From Tamarix chinensis (Eukaryota; Streptophyta; Magnoliopsida; Caryophyllales; Tamaricaceae), in NCBI GenBank assembly GCA_030549775.1, contig CM060177.1, positions 34,254,514 to 34,318,513 on the forward strand: a stretch of DNA of 64,000 nt. The letters are read 5' to 3'. The translations under genes and the position numbers were made by a program. The notes beneath the pieces are model-generated. The model was given only the letters and a program-made list of their open reading frames with translations. It was not told where the DNA came from and ran no database searches. Below are positions 10,826 to 22,457 of this stretch, piece by piece (the stretch's first letter is position 1; the number at the start of each line of letters is the position of its first letter).

Positions 10826-12183
10826 AAGGCACATCTAGTCGCTAAGGGATTTACACAAAAGGAAGGAGAATATTTCAAAAAGACATTCTCTTCGGTCTTT
10901 TCTAAGTACTCCTTGAGGGTAATTAAGGTATTAGTGGCACATTTTAATCTTGAGTTACATCAAATGGATGTAAAGACTACCTTTCTCATTGGTGACATTG
11001 AGGAGAAGATCTATATGGTGCAACTAGAAAACTTTGTGTCCGAAGACCCAAAGAATATGGTTTGCAAACTTAAGAAATCTATCTATGGGCTCAAACAAGC
11101 TTCTCAACAATGGTATTTTAAATTTCATCAAGTGATCAACTCTTTTGGCTTTGAGATGAATTTGGTTGATGAATGTGTAACCATAAGTTTTGTGAGAGTA
11201 GGTACATATTTTTGGTTTTGTACATTGATGACATATTGCTAGCAATCAATGACATAGGTTCATTGCATAAGACCAACAGATTTCTAACCAAGAAGTTTGA
11301 TATGAAAGATCTTGGTAATGCTTATTTTCTATTGGGCATAGAGATACATTGGGATCATTCTCGAGGTATCCCAGGGCTTTCACAAAAGGCTTATGTCAAA
11401 AAGGTTCTCAAATGATATGTTATGCATAATTACAAACCAGAAAATATTCCTGTCGCTAAGGGAGACAAATTTAATCTCAGCCAATGCCCTAAAAATGACT
11501 ATAAAATAAGGGAAATGCAAAATGTTCCATATGCCTCGGCAGTAGGAAGTCTTATCCACGCTCAAGTATGTACGCATATGGATATTGCATACATCACTGG
11601 GATGTTGGGAAGATATGTGAGTAATCCATGAATTGACCATTAGATAGCAGCCAAATTGGTGATGCGGTACTTATAGAAAACAAAAGATTATATACTCATA
11701 TATCAGATTTCAGGCATGCTCGAGATCATAGGATATACTGACTCTGATTTTACTAAATGCCAAGATAGTATAAAGTCCACATTAGGTTTTGTTTTTCTAA
11801 TGGCTGGAGGAGCTATTTCTTGGAAGAGTTCCAAATAGATAGTTTTGGCCTCTTCCACTATGGCAGTAGAGTTTGTGGCATGCTATGAGGCTTCTAATTA
11901 TAGTATATGGCTACAAAATTTTATCACGAGGCTGCATATAGTAGATGGTATGAAAGACTATTCAAGTTGTTATGTGACAATGAGGTCGTAGTTCAGTATT
12001 CTAATAGGAACTTAAGTTATACGAAATCGAAAAATATTGATATCAAGTTCTTAGTTGTTAAAGAGAAAGTACAGAAAGGAGAATTGTCTATTGAGCATAT
12101 TAATATAGACTCCATGATAGTGGATCCACTCACTAAGGCTTTACCACCCAAACAGTTCCTCAAGCATGTTGTTCATATGGGTG
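10826..12183 (+). pseudogene. Copia RT and RNase H, decayed
   Basis: RT motifs include HLVAKGFTQKEGEYFKKTFS, LHQMDVKTTFLIGDIEEKIY and KLKKSIYGLKQASQQWY, followed in another frame by the catalytic LYIDDILL (Y-x-D-D intact). A frameshift lies near 11190, stops at 11413 and 11629, and another frame change occurs before RNase H (YTDSDF; WKSSK then stop). The C-terminal part keeps the IDIKFLVVKEKVQ and DPLTKALPPK motifs. It is a clear Ty1/copia polyprotein end and is not functional. Confidence 0.9.
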
Positions 12184-13346
12184 TAGGGATGGCAATGGGT
12201 CGGGTCTGGACCGGGTCCAGGCATATCCAGACCCGGACCCATTTATACTACCTAGATCTAGACCTGACCCAGACCCGTCGGGTCTTAAAAGTTCAGACCC
12301 AGATCTAGATCCATCGGGTCTAGCGGATAAATGGATCCTAAACGGGTCCTAAATGGGTCCGGTTATTTTAAAAAAAATAAATAATAATCTATGCTAATAC
12401 AAATACATTTATGTTTTATATAACTTAATATGTATTTTTTTGTTAAAAAAATCATCTAAGTGAAAAAATAAATATATTAAAATTGTTATATTAAATTTTC
12501 AAATGGTGTTTTAATGTTTTTAGTAGGGATGTAAATGGGGCGGGTATACCCATATCCGTATCCGTATCCGATAAAAAAATCCGTACCCGAATCCGTACCC
12601 GTATTCGAATCCATATCCGCTAACATATCCATATCCGTATCCGTTACTCGACGGATTATCCGTTTACCCGTTAATGGATATTATCCGATGGATAAATCCA
12701 TCACCCGACAGATAAACCCATTTAGAGTTAAGCTAAATGATAATTCTAACTTTAATTTATACTATATTTATTTTAACATTAAGGGTAAAAAGGTAATTAT
12801 ATATTAAGTAAATGGGTATGGATATGGATACGGGTATGGTTACGGGTACGGGTATAGATATCCCATACCCGTATCCGTATTCGAACCCGACGGGTATTTT
12901 TTTTACATCATCCATATCCGTATCCATATTCGTTTATCCATATCCATTGGAAACAATTCGTCGGGTTTCGGGTAAAATCCGCCCCCTTTATATCCCTAAC
13001 TTTTAAAATACAATGTTATACATATTGTTTATAAAGTAAGTATACAAAAATAAAATTTTAAAAATAATGAATAAGGAACTTATATAAGATTAAGACAATA
13101 ATGATAAACATAATATTAGTATGTATTTATATATGTATACACACACACACATACATATGTATATTAAACGGGTATGGCGGGTCGGGTCTGGGTCTAGAAC
13201 TGGACCCAGATCCAGACCCTTTAAGGTATATATGGACCCAAACCCGATCCAGACCCATCGGGTCCAAAAATCATGGACCCAGACCCGCTAAAAATGAGGC
13301 AGGTCTAGCGGGTCTGGGTCGGGTCCGAGACCCATTGCCATCCCTA
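12184..13346 (+). mobile_element. hAT-like nonautonomous DNA transposon with 8-bp TSD
   Basis: The ends are terminal inverted repeats: TAGGGATGGCAATGGGTC at the left and GACCCATTGCCATCCCTA at the right. The 8-bp TATGGGTG is duplicated at 12176-12183 and 13347-13354. An 8-bp duplication and TAGGG-type ends point to the hAT superfamily. The interior is rich in GGGTCTGGACC-like blocks near both ends, forming subterminal inverted repeats, and AT-rich in the middle. No transposase is present. A second small element (12524-12998) lies inside, so the original length was about 690 bp. Confidence 0.85.
12524..12998 (+). mobile_element. Small hAT-like MITE nested inside the previous element
   Basis: It begins TAGGGATGTAAATGGGGCGG and ends CCGCCCCCTTTATATCCCTA, an imperfect inverted repeat pair. 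Flanking octamers GTTTTTAG and ACTTTTAA agree at 5 of 8 positions and differ only by transitions, as expected of a decayed 8-bp duplication. The ends carry many copies of CCATATCCGTATCCG. It shares family features with 53380-53951. Low-complexity open frames in it are not genes. Confidence 0.75.
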
Positions 13347-13813
13347 TATGGGTGTTATATCAACTAATAATGTTTAGTTTCAATAGGAGTCTTTCACTTT
13401 GTTGGCTCTATGTATGGAAACTTTATTTTGGCTTATGGACATTTTTGACCATATATATGTTTTCTACAGAAATAAAGTTTTGGTTTATTTCTTTTCTATC
13501 TTTTTTGTGATTTGATCTCACTAAAGTTTTAAGGTGGACCAATTGAGAATAGGCATGTTAAAGATCACATTACATGAAATTTTCATATTGCACATCTACA
13601 TCTTGATCCATGTCATTTAGTTATATCTGCATATGTGACCATAGAAGGCTTAGGTGTGAAGAAATGTGACGAAAGCCACTTTGTTCCTATGTTGGTGTGA
13701 CTAATGGACCATATTAGTTATAGATACATTTCATTATGACAACAATATTGAGCATATTCGGTTATTTTACAATTCATGGTTATAAGGTCACACATATAGC
13801 TCAATCGGGTGAT
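13347..13813 (+). other. Copia 3' untranslated region up to the LTR
   Basis: It continues the copia element after the hAT insertion. No coding sequence is seen beyond the last residues of the polyprotein. It ends with CAATCGGGTGAT just before the LTR, where a PPT would lie; the tract is poorly purine-rich and probably decayed. Confidence 0.55.
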
Positions 13814-14291
13814 TGTTAGATTTTTATCCAACATATTGGGCTTATATGTGAGCTATAAAAATTGCGAGTTGACGTATATATTAATCCCATATATAAGTCA
13901 TCATATTTATGTATAAGTTATTGGGCTTAATGTATCTAATAAGATGTGGATCCATATGTGTAGAGACTGTGGAAGTTCTAGGTTGTTGATGGATCGAATT
14001 AGGATGGCCCAATATATAACAGGTTAGTTATCTATAAATATGGGCATGGTCCCTAGGTCACACGTACTTCGTTCCAATTGAATCCCATCTATTATTGGAA
14101 ACTAGTGAGCACGTGCGTGATCCAGAAGACCATAGTAACGCATGTTTAGATTTGATACTAGATTCGATGGTACCTCACAATTTCGTTATTGTTATGGATT
14201 CAAGTACGCTTTCATAATATATTTTATATTAATCTTGATAGATTAGCATTCGATCCTGTCAGGTCTATATATGGATTATATTAATCTATCA
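13814..14291 (+). mobile_element. 3' LTR of the truncated copia element
   Basis: It begins TGTTAGATTTTTATCCAACA and appears to end AATCTATCA, giving short inverted ends typical of copia LTRs, length about 478 bp. The following base starts a separate giant-LTR fragment (AAAAAAATGAGGGAGATAG). No second LTR is present for comparison, so the 3' limit is inferred. Confidence 0.6.
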
Positions 14292-14763
14292 AAAAAAATG
14301 AGGGAGATAGAGAGAGTGTTTAGGGGGAAGCGACTGCAAATGGCAGAGGGTGTTAGAGAGAGAGGGTGGAAAAATATATTTTATATTTTTATTTTAGATT
14401 TAGTTTGGGTAGATTTGGGTATTTGGTAGAAAAATAATCCGAAAAAAAAATAATTCGATCTAGGATAAGTTTAAATAAAACAAAAAAGATAAAATAATCG
14501 GAAATAAATTTAGGGATTTATTTCGAGTTACAAATCGCAGTTATTAATAAAATAATTTAGATAAGATTTACAAGTATAAACTAGGATTAAAATAAATAAT
14601 CAATTTCTATCAACTTTTTAAACTGATTATTTTTATATCTAAACCATCATAATAATACGAATAATAATAACACTTTTAATATTAAACCTCCTGAAATAAT
14701 AATTATAACTAACCGTACGATTATTAATTTATAATTAACATTTCTAAAAATAAGGTATTATAA
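14292..14763 (-). mobile_element. Giant-LTR fragment, second family, minus strand
   Basis: It covers the first about 470 bp of the minus-strand LTR family, ending on the plus strand with AAGGTATTATA. It is closely parallel to 10510-10823: GAGGGAGATAGAGAGAGTG at the left, then TTATTAATAAAATAATT and AATAATAATAACACTTTTAA. Both fragments begin at the same LTR end, so they are separate copies and not two halves of one. Confidence 0.7.
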
Positions 14764-15180
14764 GTGGCCCCTCATGAGTCTGTGGAGGTAGGTGATGATA
14801 CTATAGAGGGCTTTGCTACATATGATGATCTAGTCAGAGAAGAGTGATGCTATGATATTCTGGGTTAGGGCTAGAGAGGGTGTATCTCGGACCTATTTCC
14901 TACCAGCATTTTATGTTTTTCCCAATAGTAGAACCATAATATGTATTTCTTGTACTCTTTTGTATTAACACTTGATTTTCCTATGTTCTAGCATTTTTCC
15001 TTTGTCAACGTTTAACTCTTTCATGTTATAAATTATTTCTATTATGATATTACAATTGAGTTTATCCTTTTAGCCTTATGGTTAGTATAAAGCCAACTAA
15101 GTGCTAGACTTCTATTGAATACGACGGTAATATCCCTTTGTGGTGTGTAATTTTAGGGACAAATAGAAAATTTCGACTAT
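14764..15180 (+). mobile_element. Probable 3' tail of a plus-strand giant LTR
   Basis: The segment TTTTAGCCTTATGGTTAGTA at about 15067 and AATACGACGGTAATATCCC at 15119 parallel the conserved terminal block of the solo LTRs (TAGCCTTAGCACTTAGTACT ... GGCGGTAACATTCC). The preceding 300 bp have no recognised feature. It is heavily diverged and its limits are uncertain. Confidence 0.4.
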
Positions 15181-15189
15181 AATTTTTGG

Positions 15190-15677
15190 ATGTGCTATAG
15201 TAACTACTTGGACACTAGTGTGGTTAGGGAGTTAAAAATGGTATTAGAGCAAAATTGTAACCATGAGTTGAACTTAGATGAGCTAGCCAATAGCCTAGTG
15301 CAATGATTCTTAGGATGAAATTTAATGAGATAATAAATGGTTGAGGCACAACCATGATGATGTCTTTTTGAGTTGGGGTGTATGTAATTCCTCCAAATTA
15401 GTGGTGGATAATGGATGCTTAAAAGATTGATAAAAACAAAATATTTTAATAAGGTATACATTCTTTTTGGGAAAATTATCATTAAACAAATCTAGACTTA
15501 AGTGTACTTGACTTGAAACAAATTGTAGATGAGTGACCTCCCTGAAATATTTTGAGATACATGTGAGTTGATAAAAAAGCAAGCTTAAAAGGACTGGTAG
15601 TGATTTGTGTGGCCATTCATTATTATCAAAAGTACTCTAGATTAACTACCATCAACCTTAGTGTAGTTGAGGTATTA
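15190..15677 (+). mobile_element. Cassandra-type TRIM relic
   Basis: It matches the better copy at 42491-43244. A PBS-like TGGTATTAGAGC (15239-15250) is followed by a short internal region, a PPT-like TTGAGTTGGGGTGTA (15368-15382) and a 3' LTR from TGTAATTCCTCC (15383) to about 15677. The LTR retains GATGAGTGACCTCCCTGAAA, related to the 3' internal promoter region of 5S rRNA. The 5' LTR is reduced to its last tens of bases. Divergence is high, so this is an old copy. Confidence 0.7.
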
Positions 15678-16439
15678 AAAATACACATAAAATATAAATA
15701 TATAGCCAAAACCCAAATAACCAACTTGTTTAGATATTTTTAAAGAAGGGGAGTTATTTGTGTTTGAATACCCAACCATAAAGTCTGCATGGAGTTGGTG
15801 CACATGGTGATGAACTATAAAGTTTTCAACTAATCTATATAGGAGTAGATGATGCATGTTGGAAAGTTGGATGAATTAATAATGACCTAGTTTCTCACTT
15901 ACATGTGGATTATTCAATCGCACAAAAACAATGTAAATATTGATAAGAAAAGTATAAACCCAAGGTATATGTGTGAATATGTTGAAAAGCTTCTTTTCTA
16001 TAATTATAAAGATGAGTCATCAAGTGGGGTAGATACAAATGCCACTAAATGGGTCCTATTACCTTCTAGTTATCTCAAAATGAATGCAAATGTTAGCAAT
16101 CTCCAAATGCAACTCATGGGGCATTATAGTATTTCATAGGAATCATTTAGAAGAATCTTTTAGCAATACATACAAATTAAGAAAGGATCCATGGTTAATG
16201 GAGTAGGTTGAAGGTTTGGATGCTTCTCTAGTAATCAAGTAGGCTGAGTTAGAATACCTCCCTTTAATCAATACCTTGAGGTAGAAGTGCATTATAAGAT
16301 CCTAGGTAGGCTTCATGATGGAAGGAATCCTAGCATAATCATAATCAATAGATGGCATTGAATATAGCCATAAACATAGGATTGCTATTATTCTTGCCTA
16401 TGAATTAGCTGGTTTAATCATAGTACATATTTTTATTTT
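15678..16439 (+). pseudogene. Possible LINE RNase H-like relic
   Basis: The frame at 15903-16139 ends with KWVLLPSSYLKMNANVSNLQ, which resembles the start of the RNase H domain of plant LINEs (W-PPP-G-x-KLN-D). Further downstream (about 16355-16420) a broken frame reads EYSHKHRIAIILAYELA, resembling the usual H-x-x-R-x-x-N-x-x-A-H-x-LA end. Stops and frame changes separate them. The similarity is weak and the call tentative; the first 200 bp hold nothing recognisable. Confidence 0.35.
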
Positions 16440-16899
16440 TTGGGGGGAAGGGACACTACCCTGTCCCATCACTGATGTAGCCTTAGCTATTTCATAATAA
16501 TATATTAAACTGCACCCACTCACTATAAGTCTGGCATCCTCTACCATTTTTATACTAAGTGCTAAGGCTAAAATATTATTTTACTTAAATAACATAATTA
16601 CAAAATTTAGAATACAGAGGATAATATATACGTATGGTGCTAGTTAAAAAGCAATATTAGCAGTCTACAAAAAATTAAGAGAGAAATTACAAGAGGATTC
16701 CTACGCTCTCAAAACTGACTAACCACTTTCAACTGACTCGGAAGCTGATCTGCAAAGTCCACAGTCCATTGAATAGGTAGGGCCCATGAAAATGAACAAT
16801 TTAGTACTACGATATTAAGCAACCCTTTATACCAAACTTATATGATAAAGCAGCATGGAACACATGTAAGGCATACAACTAACAATGTATAAGACACAT

Positions 16900-17480
16900 C
16901 CATGCACATAAGACGATTAAGATACAGTAATTATTTAGATAATCAAATTTCATCTATGTCACATACCACTCATATTCATTCATCTAAAACAACTGAACTT
17001 ACAAAATAAACAACCCAGAGATACTGTCTGGAGTATGATTAGGAGAAAAGCCTAACACAATATCCATAAGGCATCACTACAATATATGGTGTAATCTTAA
17101 GACATGCATGAGATGATCAGGATACAATAATCACATCAGATAAATCATAATCACTGAAACAATATACCACTCATACTAGTTCATTGAGGACATAATAAAC
17201 TTACCAAACTAAGATGCCAGAGATGCTCTCTAGAGTATAATTAGATCAACTGCAACACAATAATCGCAAGGCATCATAAAAATACATGGAACAAACAATA
17301 AGACATACGTGAGATGATCCAAACTTAATAATCATACAGATAAGTAGTAGTCACCAAATTACATACTATTCATGTGTGATCATTTAGAGTATAATAACAC
17401 TTATCAACTAAGTATCCCAAGATGCTCTCTAAAGAAATAATTAAAACCCAACTCAACACCATAATTATAATCTTTAAAGC
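16900..17480 (-). repeat. About 190-200-bp tandem repeat, three units
   Basis: Units start near 16909, 17098 and 17298 (spacing 189 and 200 bp). Each has an ATAAGAC...GATGATC-like start, AATAATCA, a CATACCACTCAT-like block and GATGCTCTCTAGAGTATAATTA near the end. Units are diverged by eye. They lie in the minus-strand giant LTR. Confidence 0.75.
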
Positions 17481-17589
17481 ATAATTCATGTCTCAGCATC
17501 AATACCAACCAATTACATACATCATAGGTATGTTCACAAGCATAATATACTCAGATCCCTAACATTACATATATAATTACTAGTATAGT

Positions 17590-17835
17590 ATAATAAAATA
17601 CATAATATCACAGCCATACTTATAGGAACAGCATAATAAAATCCATAACATCACAGGTATACTTACAGGTAAAGTATGATAAAATCTATAACATCACAGG
17701 CATACTTGCACGTACAATATAATAAAATCCATAACCTCATAAGTATACTTACAGGTACAGTATGATAAAAAACATAACTTTACAAATATACTTACAAGTA
17801 CAGCATAACAAAATTCATAACATCCCAAGCATGCT
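17590..17835 (-). repeat. 43-bp tandem repeat, about 5.5 units
   Basis: The unit reads approximately ATAATAAAATCCATAACATC plus ACAGGTATACTTACAGGTAC plus AGT. A 43-bp period is measured between 17641 and 17684. Copies decay toward the right end. Confidence 0.85.
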
Positions 17836-17847
17836 CAAATATATAAT

Positions 17848-18068
17848 AACAACACGGGTAGGCACAAAGGCTGCTACTGAAATCATAGGTAGGCACAAAG
17901 ACTACTACCAAAACTACAAGTAGGCACAAAAGCTACTGTAGAAACCATAGGTACGCATGAAGGCTACTACCAAACCACAGGTAGGCACAAAGGTTGCTAT
18001 CAAAACTTTAAGTAGGCATAAGGCTACTACCAATATCATAGGTAGGTACAAAGGCTACTACCAAACCA
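17848..18068 (-). repeat. About 30-bp tandem repeat, seven units
   Basis: The unit is close to AGGTAGGCACAAAGGCTACT plus ACCAAAACCAT. It directly follows the 43-bp array in the same LTR. Degenerate units and absence of a unique spacer pattern argue against a CRISPR array. Confidence 0.85.
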
Positions 18069-20996
18069 ATCTAATATCCAATAATGATCATTCCAATCCA
18101 ATCATATCATTTCCATTTTTATTTACTCAAGGGGGATAAAATAATAACTAGGAGACATAAAAGTACATTGGTCATACCCGCGCACAAGTATCACAGTACT
18201 CTCCCAACCATCCAACCTAGATGCATAACAGCACTATAGTCATACTGATGTCTAAGGCACACAATACCCTCTTCACCTCAGACACCTAATCTTTATGTAT
18301 TGATACCCCCTATAGGGAATGTAGGTCACCTATAGAGTAGACTAGGGCTTTACCGGGACATAACTAGCACACCAAAAACCTAAACAAATCAAGGACTCCT
18401 ATCTTATCTCTAGTGTAGCTACCCCTAGAGAGAAACCATTCCCAAACATGAGGTATTTCACTTTATGTATCAGTATTTTTTAAGGTGGTCACAAATAACA
18501 CATATAGAACAATTATTCTCATTTCCATACCTATGCATTTTTCATTTATTTCTAATTTTCCAAGTCAACCCTAAGGCCAACGGTCTAAAATGAGGTCAAA
18601 TTCAACACTAATGTCAACCTATTAAAAGTCTAAGGCTATCCTATGTCCAATTATTCACATGTGGGCACACTAAGCTAAAAATGGCCAAAATGCCCCTAAG
18701 GTCAATAATTATCAAATTATCATCCCTTTAAAGACTAAATCTATTTTATTTATTTATTTGTCATGAAAAGGATAAAATGAAATAATTTTATTATTTATTA
18801 TATAATTTAAATTACTATCTATGTTGAAATACCATTTTTCCCTTAAACCTATTTCTGCATAAAAAAAACCCTATCATGTACTTTTAAAATGTACAAAACA
18901 CATGATCAAATAATCCACAATATATATTAGATATGATTTTTAGGTTAAATACATAATACACAAGAAAATAACTAAATTGCCCCTAGGGTCCAAATCCATA
19001 ATAATTATTCCACAACTATATCTAAGCATACTCATTCTATTATTTTATACAAAATATTTTTCCATCATTAGAATCACTTTAATCATTGTTTTGTACCTAA
19101 AATATATTATATCAAATGACATGCTCATTTTACAATTTTCATGATTATAATAATAATTAATACATAATTTTATCGTAACAAATCATATTTAACATATTTC
19201 ATACACCAAATATCCTAAGGTACCATCACGCAATATTTATTATTTTAGTATGGTATAACAGTTATCTGAATTTCAGGAAAAAAGTAAAAATAGCAATATC
19301 CTACTAAAGTTATTGGATTCCGCTAATCAACCTTTCATACCTAAAAATAATACCACAATTACTAAATTAATATCTATCAACAAAAATAATAATTAAAATA
19401 ATAAAATATTTATTTTTTAAAAATTACCAAAATACCTTTACAATTAATATAGGTACCAAAATTTTGCTAAAATCAAAACTGTGGCATGGTGCATGTGCAA
19501 CATCAGTAGTGCACGAAAGAGGGGGCTAGGGATGGCTGGGAGAGGGATTGGTTGGGTGATGCAGAGGGAGGATAGGGCATCAATGGGTAGTGGAGATTAG
19601 TACCTAGCTGACGGTGGAGGGCGGCTAATTATGGCTATAGAAAGCGGCAGGGCTGTGATGGGGGAAGGGTGTAGGGGCTTTGGTGGTTCTATCGGTGGTT
19701 GTGTAGGAAAATGGAGGGTAGCACTGGATGGAGAAGATACAAAAGGGAGGATGTATTGCACAATGGTTGTGGCCAATTGGATATGTGTTGGTGTGGTAGC
19801 CGAAAAGAAGGGGAGGCTACGAAGTGGTGGAGGGCTAGAGCTGCAAGTGTTGGTGGTGATAGGAGAAGGAGAAAGAAGAGGAGGAAGAGGTTGCTTGGCA
19901 GGGGTTGGCTGGGTGTTGCACTGGAGGATGCTAGTTGTTGTGGGGTGTTGGGGATGGTTGGAGATGGTTACAATGGTGGAGGGGAGATGGGTGCTGCTGA
20001 ATGGTTGCTAGGTGCTAAGCTAGATGGGATCCCAAGGGAGGAAGAAGGGGAGTAGGGGCTGGGAAAATCAAGCAAAATAGATTGAAGGAGTTGGGTATTA
20101 GAGGGTTGTTTGGGTGTTGCATATGTGCGTATATATAATGCAAGAGGGGTTGTTTGGGTGACGGATTAGCTACGAGGTGTGTGAGGTTAGGAGGGTTGGT
20201 TGGCTCAGGGAACTGTTGAAGGGATAGGCCGAAAACGAATAGGGCTTGGGTTGGAGTGCCCATGAATGTGTAGCGTGTGTATATATGTATAAATGCATAG
20301 GGAGATGGGTTGAGTGAAGTAAGGAAATGAGGGAGATAGGGAGAGTAGATGGTAAAGTAGAAAAATAGTTTTATTTTTATTTTAGGTTTAGTTCGAGTAG
20401 TTAGGGTATCGGATAGAAAGATAATCCAAAAAAAATAATCGGGATTGGGATGGGTTGAATAGAATGGAATAATAAAAAAATTGGGAAAATTTTTTTGAGA
20501 TTTATTTCGGGTTACAGGTCAAGATTATTAATAAAATAATTAGGCTAAGATTTATGGGTATAAATAAAATGCCCTGAAAATTTTTAATTTTAAAAAATTT
20601 TATTTAAATGAGGTTTTATTATGAAAATTAATTAAATAAATTATTTCTATTAAAATAAAAGTAAATTAATTAGGACAAATAAAGAAGAAATTTATAAGTA
20701 TTTTAATTAGGAGAAATTTGGGTATTTTAAATAATTAAGGATTTTATTTTAGAAATTAATTAAATAAATTATTTAAAATAAGAAGGATAAAATATTTCCA
20801 AATTAATATTAATTTTATAAATAATTTAATTGAATAAAATTAGGATGTTTTGCTAATTAAAATGGAATTTATGAAAAATCTTTCAAAAACCCTAAATTAG
20901 TCTAAAAAGGGATTTCAATATTATTTTATTTAAATATTATTATTTTTAAATATCCCAAATATTTTAATTAATTTAAATACCCAATCTAATAATTTT

Positions 20997-21670
20997 TCTC
21001 TTTTCCTTTTTCCTTTTTTTTCCTTTCTTTTTCTTTCTTTTTCCTTCTTTTTCTTTCTTCTTCTTTTCTTTTTCTTTTTTCTCCCCGACTTGGGCCAGCA
21101 GCAGCCCAGTCCTTTCCCTTCTTCCTTCTTCCTTTTGCAACGTGGCCCAGCCCAACAGCCCATCTTCCTTTTCCTTTCCCGTGGCCCGTTCTCCCTTTTC
21201 TTTCTTTTCTTTTTCTTCGACATCCCAACACAATGTTTTCCATCTTTATCCCCTAAAATGCCGCATCTCATTTAAACATCTTCACCCCACGCCCAACCAC
21301 CCAGTCGGTTCCTTCCTTTTTCTTTCTTTTCTTTCTTCCCTGGAACGCCGGTCCAGCCCTTTCTTCCTCCTTTCTTCTTCTCCAGCCCTTCGCACCATCC
21401 CTGTCGCCAACCTACAACTCACCGCCACCTCCGAGAAATCCGCCGCCGATCTCACCTCTTTAACTAGCCATTTCCCCTCTATTTTTCCTGCTGATCTGTC
21501 AACCCCATTGTTCAACAATTCTCCTTTCTTCTCGCGCATGCTTTTCCTCTCTCCCAGCCGACCACAACCCTTGCCCCGTTTTGATTTCTGCCGGCCAACC
21601 TCACCACCGGCGACTGAAACCCTACCTACCTTACCCCATAGCCAACCCATAGAACCCTAACATCCCTTCT
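20997..21670 (+). repeat. Pyrimidine-rich tract of the second solo LTR
   Basis: C+T-rich plus strand, beginning with TTTCTCTTTTCC-type runs and passing into sequence with CCGCC. It is colinear with 3482-4100. The overlapping open frames on both strands are low-complexity artefacts (Lys/Glu/Arg-rich on one strand, Ser/Pro/Phe-rich on the other). Confidence 0.7.
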
Positions 21671-21676
21671 AAAATC

Positions 21677-21684
21677 TATAAATA
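21677..21684 (+). promoter_or_regulatory. Putative LTR TATA box
   Basis: TATAAATA in AAATCTATAAATACCCCCAT, followed by AATAACCTGTATCAAGCTTT. It matches 4104-4111 and its downstream block in the other solo LTR. Confidence 0.65.
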
Positions 21685-22400
21685 CCCCCATAATAACCTG
21701 TATCAAGCTTTTGATTTCCTTACCCGGTATATTTCCCTTGTGCGCCACCGCCCCTTTAGACGCCTCTTCTGCCGCCTTCGCCCAACTCCGCCACCAACTC
21801 CACCAATCAAAATCGTCCTTGCATCACTCTCTAGCTAACCAAACATCCCATATCCCTTGATTCTTTAAGCAAAAGCCACCCTAGTTGTACAAAGTAGCCC
21901 CCTCGACCAACCTATTTTCTGTCTCTGCCACCCTTCGCGCCATCGTCCGCCACCTCTTCCGTCACCTTCAGCCACCTCTTCCGCCACTTTCGCCACTTAT
22001 TTCACCTCCCAAACTATACTGTAGATCCTCCCCTATATTCCCCTACCTCTCTTTTCCTCTTTCTCCCTCTCATCCTCTATTTCTCTCCTTCTTCCCCATT
22101 CGGCCACCGCCGCAGCCGCCGTGCGACACCACCTTTGGTTGCACCGCCACCATCATTCTATTCCTCTCCTTCTAGGAAACCATAATCACCCTTACTCCCA
22201 CCTTCATTCTCCCTATCTTTTTCCTAGCCTTCAACTTTTACCCTTTTCTTGCCTTTTTTCGACCACTGCCGCCGCCGTCGTGCGCCATTGCTAGTGCCGC
22301 CTATCCCCACTAGCCTACGGTTTAACCCTAGACCCTCTGAACCCTTCTCCCTATTTTTATAAGCCTTAATTTATTTTATTTCATTTATTTGAATATAAAT

Positions 22401-22402
22401 AC

Positions 22403-22457
<55 letters not shown>
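22401..22457 (+). repeat. (ATT)n microsatellite
   Basis: Uninterrupted ATT repeats, continuing as degenerate ATT/GTT-rich sequence to about 23090. The other solo LTR has the same ATT-rich zone at 4650-5210. Confidence 0.9.

Larger units (their letters stand above)
10824..14291 (+). mobile_element. Ty1/copia retrotransposon, 5'-truncated, with 3' LTR
   Basis: It starts abruptly inside RT, runs through RNase H, and ends with a 3' LTR (13814-14291). A hAT-like element (12184-13346) with an 8-bp duplication sits at the end of pol. Gag, protease, integrase and the 5' LTR are absent. The junctions at both ends are with fragments of the minus-strand giant LTR. Confidence 0.8.

Noticed and set aside
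12535..13006. Open frames rich in Pro-Tyr and Met-Asp repeats
   Set aside because: They are translations of the CCATATCCGTATCC subterminal repeats of a MITE.
17848..18068. CRISPR-like array of about 30-bp repeats
   Set aside because: Units are contiguous and degenerate with no unique spacers; plant LTR context.
19631..20055. Overlapping plus-strand open frames of 118-126 codons
   Set aside because: They are Gly/Trp/Val-rich products of the G-rich block of the minus-strand giant LTR; the two frames overlap and neither resembles a protein family.
20930..21660. Several open frames on both strands (Lys/Glu-rich on one, Ser/Pro/Phe-rich on the other)
   Set aside because: Low-complexity pyrimidine/purine tract translated in many frames; no domain, no conserved start, and frames are not preserved in the sister LTR.
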